64,000 bases of DNA. Source: Laburnicola sp. R22_1 (Eukaryota > Ascomycota > Dothideomycetes > Pleosporales > Didymosphaeriaceae). Both the position numbers and the translations under genes were made by a program. The notes below the pieces were generated by a model. That model ran no database searches. It saw nothing but the letters and a program-made list of their open reading frames with translations, and was not told where the DNA came from. Location: assembly GCA_014281115.1 (NCBI GenBank), contig JACONQ010000007.1, forward strand, positions 1,054,001 through 1,118,000, written 5' to 3'. Below, one piece after another: positions 58,918-64,000 of the stretch; position 1 is the stretch's first letter; every line of letters begins with the position of its first letter.

Positions 58918-59110
58918 ATATTAGAACTAGAAGCTTATATGTATTAGGAGGTGTAAGTAAGTTTAAACTATTATTATATTATTAAGGTATTTAAGGTTAG
59001 TCTTTAATTAGAATTAGGTGCTATATATAGTAGTATATATTAACCTTCTATTTTAATCTACTTTAACTTAAACTAAAAAAGATTAAACAAGGTATTTAGT
59101 AAGCCGGTAT
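58918..59110 (+). mobile_element. Family B ORF-distal end fragment
   Basis: Matches 12340-12540 (copy 2) and 10905-11060 (copy 1): AAGGTTAGTCTTTAATTAGA, GGTGCTATATATAGTAG and an AACTAAAAAAG tract. Keeps the opposite end from the fragment at 33692-33798, an exception to the one-end rule, unless this block is a separate small repeat. No TSD found. Confidence 0.55.
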
Positions 59111-59149
59111 ATTGCTTTTATAATAATAATAACTTTAGCTTACTTTAAT

Positions 59150-59545
59150 ACTAACTTTAAAATATTATTAGAAGCTAACGCCTTTAACTTTATTATAGCG
59201 GTTCTACTATCTTAGAAATATATAGATAGTATTCTATACCTTATAGCTTACTTTTTATATAAAATAATATTTATAAAGTGTAACTATAAAATATATAATA
59301 AAGAGTTATTAGTATTTATATACACTTTTAAAAAGTAGTAATTTAAACTATTTAAAATAAAAATACTAATTAATATTATTATAGACTATTAAGCTCTTTA
59401 GCACTTTATAATAACTAAACGCTTTAACTACTAGTAAGCTAAATAGGCTAAGTTTCTAGCTAAATTTAATTTTTCAATCTACTACTAGTTTAGTAAATAA
59501 AGTATTAAACCTATTACGCTTACTAAGCAACCTAGCAATCTACCT
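59150..59545 (+). pseudogene. Gypsy RNase H relic
   Basis: Plus-strand frame reads AFNFIIAVLLS, YLIAYFLYKIIF, KIYNKELLVFIYTFKK, a decayed IIIDY, then HFIITKRFNY and AKFLAKFNFSIYY. This is the Ty3/Gypsy RNase H block (normally with AYFSRK, YDKELLAIV and TDHKNL-type motifs). Its strand is opposite to Gypsy1 and Gypsy2. No LTR found nearby; truncated element. Confidence 0.75.
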
Positions 59546-59560
59546 TAAAATAATAATTAT

Positions 59561-59701
59561 GGTTTTTTGCGACTAAAGGGTTTCTAATAAAAATATTATA
59601 AAAATAGTAGATATTCCTCCTACTATTATATATATAAAAAAGCATTTTAAGGTATTAATAAAAAGGGTTAGCGCGTTATAAGCGAGCTTAGCGCGCCCGC
59701 T
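59561..59701 (+). mobile_element. Family A end fragment
   Basis: GGTTTTTTGCGACTAAAGGG onwards, 141 bp of the kept end, inside the Gypsy relic. Exact 11-bp TSD ataataattat at 59550-59560 and 59702-59712. Confidence 0.8.
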
Positions 59702-59712
59702 ATAATAATTAT

Positions 59713-59925
59713 AATTAATAATAATATTAGTATTAAATTTTATTATAACTTAAGCTGTTTAAAAGTTCTTATTAAATTAAATTATTAGCGCTTATAACTA
59801 CTAAATGCTAAACTATTACTATAAAGTAGCTTATTATACTTATATACTAAATAAGTAAAAAAAAACTTAATTAGTAAAGCTACTTATAAAGATAGTTTAT
59901 CTCTAACCTCTATATTTACACCTAG
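59713..59925. other. AT-rich continuation of Gypsy relic
   Basis: Probably the part after RNase H; no motif readable. Confidence 0.4.
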
Positions 59926-60058
59926 GCTAGCAAATAGGTATAGGTTAGGTTGGGGTTAAGGTCTTATATAAGTAGGATTAGATTAGGGTTAGGGTCTTAC
60001 GTAATCTAATCTAACCTAACCTAACCCTACTTATATAAGACTCTAACCCTAATGTGTT
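59926..60058. repeat. Telomere-like repeats in both orientations
   Basis: Contains GGTATAGGTTAGGTTGGGG, GGATTAGATTAGGGTTAGGG and, inverted, TAATCTAACCTAACCTAACC and GACTCTAACCCTAA. The two orientations face each other around TCTTACGTAA. Interrupted by Fot1-3; resumes at 61889. Confidence 0.75.
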
Positions 60059-60060
60059 TA

Positions 60061-61875
60061 ATTACTCATTCGCGCAGATTACTTATCCGCGCACCCTACT
60101 AAAATTGCGATGCGTCCTCTTACAACTCTCGCAATACTGCTCCCCTAGCACGTCCAGTAGGCTTAAAAAGAAGGGAGACTTAGTCTCTTAATGCAGGCGA
60201 TTTAGAATAAGTAGGCTAAGAGTTACCGCTAGGCTGCGCAACTATATAATGTCTCTAAAACAACTATCCGCAACTGTACCAGAGGTACTTGCCCTTAAGC
60301 TATCGTCAACATTTAGAAACGAAAGCTACACCCTACTAAGGAGCAATCCCTAGTAGAGTGGATCCTAGACCTTAACCGACGCGGATTTCCGCCCCATATT
60401 ATCAACGTACGACGAATGGCAGACAATCTGCTCGCTGCGCGGGGCTAAGAGCCACCTCCACAATTAGTTGGCGAGAAGTGGGTGTCGCGCTTTGTTAAGC
60501 GCCAGGCAGAGCTTTAGACTAAGTGGAATTGCAAGTTCCACTTATAGCGCGTAAGATCTAAAGACTCTATTACAATCTACGCGTAGTTTAAGCTTATAGA
60601 GAAGACGCGCTAGTTATATAGTATCCTTAATATAGATATCTATAACTTTAATAAGACTGGCTTCTTAATAGGTATTACTACAACGTTAAAAGTTATTATA
60701 AGCTCTAAGATAGTTAGCTGTGCGGCGACTATATAGCTAGGTAATTATAAGTAGGTAATAATAATTAAGTGTATTAACGCGTCTAGCTAGTCTATCCCAC
60801 CCTTTGTAATTCTATAAGGGAAGCTTTACTAAGCTAGCTAGTATTAAGGCCTACTATCTAATTAGACTATTACTGTTAGCGATAATAGCTAGACTACAGA
60901 CGACCTAGGCTTCAAGTGGATAAAGCACTTTCACTAACATACTAAAGCCTATACGATAGGGGCCTACTAACTACTTATCCTTAACGGCCACGGCAGCTAC
61001 GCAATAGCTAAGTTTAATAAGTACTGCGCAGAGCATAAGATTATTACGCTCTATATACTCTCTTATACGTCGCACCTGCTCTAGCCACTTAATATTAGCT
61101 ACTTCTCGCCTCTTAAGGTTGCGTATGGCCACTAAGTGTCTGAGCTTACGCGATAACACATCTTTCACATTAATAAGCAGGACTTCTTACAGATATACCC
61201 AGGTATTAGAGAGATAGTCTTGTTAGAGCAGAATATCCAGGCTGGCTTTTAGGCAACAGGGCTAGTCCCAGCCTATCCAGAACGCGTCTTATCGTCGCTA
61301 ACAATAGTTAGGACGCTGTCTCCGCCAGGGGCAGCAGCCAATGCTAAGGTCGCATGGACGTTAGAGACGCCGCATACTACTACTTAGCTAGAGCAGCAGG
61401 CTTAATTTATCTAGGACCGCCTTAGTTGGCCTTTGTAAAGCCCTACTACCTAGACTATCCACTAGCTTATTAAAGAGTGTTAACTTATAATAAATTTAGC
61501 AACAATTCTTGCAGAGGAAAATAGAAAGCTCTAATAGGCTATTTAGTAACAGTAGTGTAAAGAGTAGTAGCGCTAACAGTATATAGCCTATGGAGGAGCT
61601 ATGTGGGTAGAAGAAGGTTAATTACTTACTGTAGAGGCCGAAAGGGTGCTCTAGCAGGTAGAGTAGGCGGGACAGCTAAGTAGGCCTTAAGCACCGCCAA
61701 CCTGCAGCAAGTGCTATAAGCAAGGTTATATAAGGACTTAGTGTACTACTAAATAGCGCGCATTTAATAAATCTATTTACTACCTATTTTATTGCGTTGT
61801 TAAAGAGCAATTGTAGGAAGACGCATCGCGATTTTAGTGGGGTGCGCGGATAAGTAATCTGCACAGATAAGTGAT
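60061..61875 (+). mobile_element. Fot1/pogo DNA transposon 3 in telomere-like repeats
   Basis: 1815 bp. Left end ATTACTCATTCGCGCAGATT, right end the inverted ATCACTTATCTGTGCAGATT; both continue ACTTATCCGCGCACCC. TA on both sides (60059-60060 and 61876-61877). More RIP damage in the gene than in the two other complete Fot1-type elements. Flanks are telomere-like repeats. Confidence 0.88.
60191..61756 (+). pseudogene. Fot1-3 transposase, more than 40 stops
   Basis: 522-codon frame without frameshift. N-terminal DNA-binding part (AAQLYNVSKTTIRN), then LVEWILDLNRRGFPP, KWVSRFVKRQAEL, the DDE domain and a C-terminal knuckle CSKCYKQGYIRT with His turned to Tyr. Acidic motifs read YNFNKTGFLIG, LLILNGHGSY and PLNISYFSPLK: all three Asp are Asn, and the first motif's Glu is Lys. 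Spacing between the last two is 35 residues. ATG at 60191 is a possible start, but an upstream start is also possible. Confidence 0.88.
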
Positions 61876-61888
61876 TAAATACGTTAAC

Positions 61889-62165
61889 CCAACCCTACTT
61901 ACGTAAGATGCTAACCCTAACCTAACCCTAGGGTATCTATTTAGTCTATAATAAATAGCTATTATAATTAATTAAAAATATATTTTAAATAATATTAAAC
62001 TAAGTTAAATTAAGCTAGGGTCTTACGTAATTAGGTTAGGTATAGCTTAGGTTAGATTTAGGGTCTTACGTAATTAACCTAACCTAACCCAAGGTCTGTG
62101 CAACTTAACCTAATCTATACCTATAGTCTATGCGACTCTAACCTAACTCTATATCTAACCTAGGT
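61889..62165. repeat. Telomere-like repeats, right part
   Basis: CCAACCCTACTTACGTAAGA, CTAACCCTAACCTAACCCTA (61909-61930), then about 80 bp of plain AT-rich sequence, then TCTTACGTAATTAGGTTAGG and its inverted partner TTACGTAATTAACCTAACCT, ending with 32-bp satellite units (GTCTATGCGACTCTAACCTA). Confidence 0.75.
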
Positions 62166-62199
62166 ATCCCGAACTTATTTACTAGCCTATTTACACCTA

Positions 62200-62319
62200 C
62201 TAATACTATAACATCTATATTTACTAACGCTGTAATACCTACACATACTAATATTATAATACTTATACTTACTAATATTATAATACTTACACCTACTAAA
62301 GTTATAATATCTATGCCTA
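62200..62319. repeat. Five 24-bp tandem repeats
   Basis: Exact 24-bp period, units such as CTAATATTATAATACTTACA plus CCTA. In one plus-strand frame it gives an 8-residue Thr/Pro/Ile-rich repeat (TNAVIPTH, TNIIILTP), so it may be a piece of a former repetitive protein; no surrounding gene seen. Confidence 0.75.
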
Positions 62320-62362
62320 CTAGAACTTTACCTAATAAATATATAAGTATTATCTATTTATT

Positions 62363-62859
62363 GTATAAGAAAGAGCACCTAAGAGTGTTATGATTTTAAT
62401 AGTATTATATAACAGTATTATAGAGGGATTATATAATATTTGTGCGCTGCGGCCTATATATTATAGAATCTTCTTTTTTTTTATCTATACTCTTTTTAAA
62501 GATAAGAAATTAATACTAAGTTATTATATTATATTATTTTCTTTCTTATATACTTATTTTATACACCCTTTACACTTATTAATATAAAGTATTAGATATT
62601 AATATTTATATAGCTAGCTATTATAAGGACGCTACTAGAATGCCTAATAGTTAATAAGGCAGAATAGAATAATATTAGGAGGTAAGTAGTAATAAGACAA
62701 ATCGCTACCCGCTCTTATCTAAAGTAAGGGGGTTTTTATCTAGATCCCTACTAGGCTTAAAGGAGGCATAAGGCCCTATTAGGCCAGTTAAGTAATAAGA
62801 AGGCCTTACAGCTATAGAGTACCTATTTAACACTAATTAGTAGTTAACTAACCCTTAAC
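62363..62859 (+). mobile_element. Copia 5' LTR fragment, interrupted
   Basis: Reverse orientation to the two Copia copies. LTR from TGTATAAGAAAGAGCACCTA to CTATTTAACA (62832) followed by 27 bp of leader (CTAATTAGTAGTTAACTAAC). Interrupted at 62622-62810. Ends at the F LTR at 62860. Confidence 0.75.
62622..62810. mobile_element. 189-bp solo-LTR-like insertion
   Basis: Inserted in the Copia LTR with exact 5-bp TSD gctat (62617-62621 and 62811-62815). Ends TATAAGGAC...GGCCTTACA, i.e. a TG...CA element with the TG end RIP-mutated and short inverted TGTAAGG/CCTTACA termini. Contains CTACTAGGCTTAAAGGAGGC. No related internal element in the window, so the family is unknown. Confidence 0.7.
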
Positions 62860-63205
62860 TATAATAATACTTGCTAGTCTCCCTACTAAGTACGTCCTAT
62901 TACCTCTTTTTTATACCCTATTTTCCTTATTTGCGCCTTTTGCCTTTTTAAAGACGCCTTTTCTAGTTAGTGTTAGCGTAGTAGTTAGCGTAGGCCTATG
63001 CCCTACGCTGCCCTCTATATATAAAAGGGCCCCCTATGTCTCTTTCTTATTTACTATTTTAGAATAGTATTAATTTAACTAGCTCTTTTAACTATTTTAG
63101 CTATTCCTAATAGGTTAGTCCTATAAGGCTGTATACCGCCCTTATATTATTCTAAGACTAACTATTTTTATTTAGCTATAGATAACATATTCTATTAGTA
63201 GCCTA
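62860..63205 (+). mobile_element. Element F 5' LTR plus leader fragment
   Basis: LTR 62860-63146 is the reverse complement of the F LTRs; the following TTATTCTAAGACTAACTATT...TTTAGCTATAGA matches the leader next to 58526. Truncated near 63205. The sequence CCTATGCCCTACGCTGCCCT keeps more GC than in the other F LTRs. Confidence 0.75.
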
Positions 63206-63299
63206 AATATATTAGTCTACTAAATAGTTTTTGCTAAGATCACAACACTTTACTATAAATTATAATATCTTAATAATATAATATATTATTATCTAATTA

Positions 63300-64000
63300 A
63301 GAAGGTATAATTAAGCTTGCCCTTTATACCTATTAGCATAAGCAAATTTTAAGCCTATAATACGCTACTGTAGTATATAATATCCTAAAGGCTATACTAA
63401 GTAATTAAATTAACAGAATTACTGCCTAAGCAGATATATAATTAGGTATGGCAAAGCTTACTATAACTAAAGAGCAGACGCTTATATAATATATTCTTAA
63501 CCTAGATTTGCGAGAATTTGCACCCTAGCTAGGTAAGGTAGAAGATATAGCTAATAAATTACTAGCTGCGTAGTATAGAGACTTTATAGAATAATACTGG
63601 GCTTAGCGCTTTATAAAGCGCGTACCTAAGTTTAAAATAGCTTTTAATTAAGTAAAGGACTAGTAAAGAATATAATAGGAAGACCTAGAGGTTATAAACG
63701 CGTAGTTTTAGCTCGTAGAGGACACAAAAGCTAAGTATAGAGTATAGGATAAAGATATCTATAAGTTTAATAAGATAGGCTTCTAGATAGAAGTTATTAG
63801 CTTAATAAAGGTTATAACTAGTTTAGAAAGATATTCTTAACCTATACTTATTTAGCTAGGCAACTATAAGTAGGTTATAGTAATTTAGAGTATTTGCGCT
63901 ACTAGGTATACTATCCTACCCTTTATTATCTATAAAGGGCGAGTTTATATCTTAGTGTAGTATAAGGAGACTAGTATTCTCTATAACTAGAAGCTTTTAG
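63300..64000 (+). pseudogene. Fot1/pogo-like transposase relic, cut by window edge
   Basis: Plus-strand frame, no frameshift over about 700 bp. KLALYTY and YNILKAILSN form the N-terminal DNA-binding part; ITKEQTLI, stop, YILNLDLREFAP the second; then FIKRVPKFKIAFN and YKFNKIGF (Asp now Asn, Glu now Lys) at the start of the DDE domain, and ILPFIIYKGRVY near the end. Different in sequence from Fot1-1 to -3. About 20 stops. I could not place its terminal repeat upstream. Confidence 0.8.

Noticed and set aside
1..64000. CRISPR array, rRNA, tRNA, Helitron or Starship captain
   Set aside because: No regularly spaced repeats of CRISPR type, no rRNA or tRNA secondary-structure motifs, no Rep/helicase motifs and no tyrosine recombinase motif were seen in the frames I read. 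A systematic search was not possible by eye.
1..64000. Centromere
   Set aside because: AT-rich, RIP-mutated, nested retroelements fit a fungal centromere, but so do any AT isochore and subtelomere; nothing in the sequence decides it.

Overview
This window looks like a repeat-only, AT-rich block of a filamentous ascomycete (Pezizomycotina) genome. I could not find one intact gene. TpA is extremely common while CpA and TpG are scarce, and almost every reading frame with transposon homology is broken by TAA/TAG at positions that look like former Gln, Arg or Trp codons. Differences between the two LTRs of one element that I compared by eye are all transitions. This is the signature of repeat-induced point mutation (RIP). 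Degenerate TTAGG/TTAGGG-like repeats recur, so a subtelomeric or former-subtelomeric position is possible but not shown.

Layout. 1-1992: partial copy of short element family C carrying a family A fragment, then a family D fragment. 1993-10263: family A copy split by a 7.1 kb Gypsy-type LTR retrotransposon (Gypsy1, 2205-9327, minus). 10905-14445: four copies or pieces of family B. 14479-22791: second Gypsy element (Gypsy2, minus) with small E and C fragments. 23406-36295: Copia-type element (copy 1, minus) holding six later insertions: C, E, a Fot1/pogo DNA transposon, B, D and A. 36773-38270: unrecognised decayed gene. 38949-40156: family A copy. 40200-44330: hAT transposase relic split by a second Fot1/pogo element (41749-43572). 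44530-58905: telomere-like satellite split by LTR element F (44640-58813), itself carrying a family A copy (48278-49409) and a second Copia copy (50244-57768). 58918-64000: B tail, Gypsy RNase H relic with an A fragment, telomere-like repeats split by a third Fot1/pogo element (60061-61875), mosaic of Copia and F LTRs, and the start of a fourth Fot1-like gene cut by the window edge.

The insertion history can be read directly because most insertions have recognisable target-site duplications (TSDs): Gypsy1 in A; Fot1 in hAT; A and Copia in F; F in satellite; five or six elements in Copia copy 1. Copia copy 2 serves as the empty-site reference: removing the insertions from copy 1 leaves about 7.56 kb against 7.53 kb for copy 2.

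The most unusual signal is a set of five short element families, named A-E here (full copies about 0.86-1.27 kb). They have 10-14 bp TSDs, no terminal inverted repeats that I can see, fragments that always keep the same end, and one long decayed reading frame that starts from that kept end. A and D have a T-run at this end when read in the ORF direction. I do not recognise their proteins, though A and B look related. All names and strands for A-E are mine; strand means inferred ORF direction.
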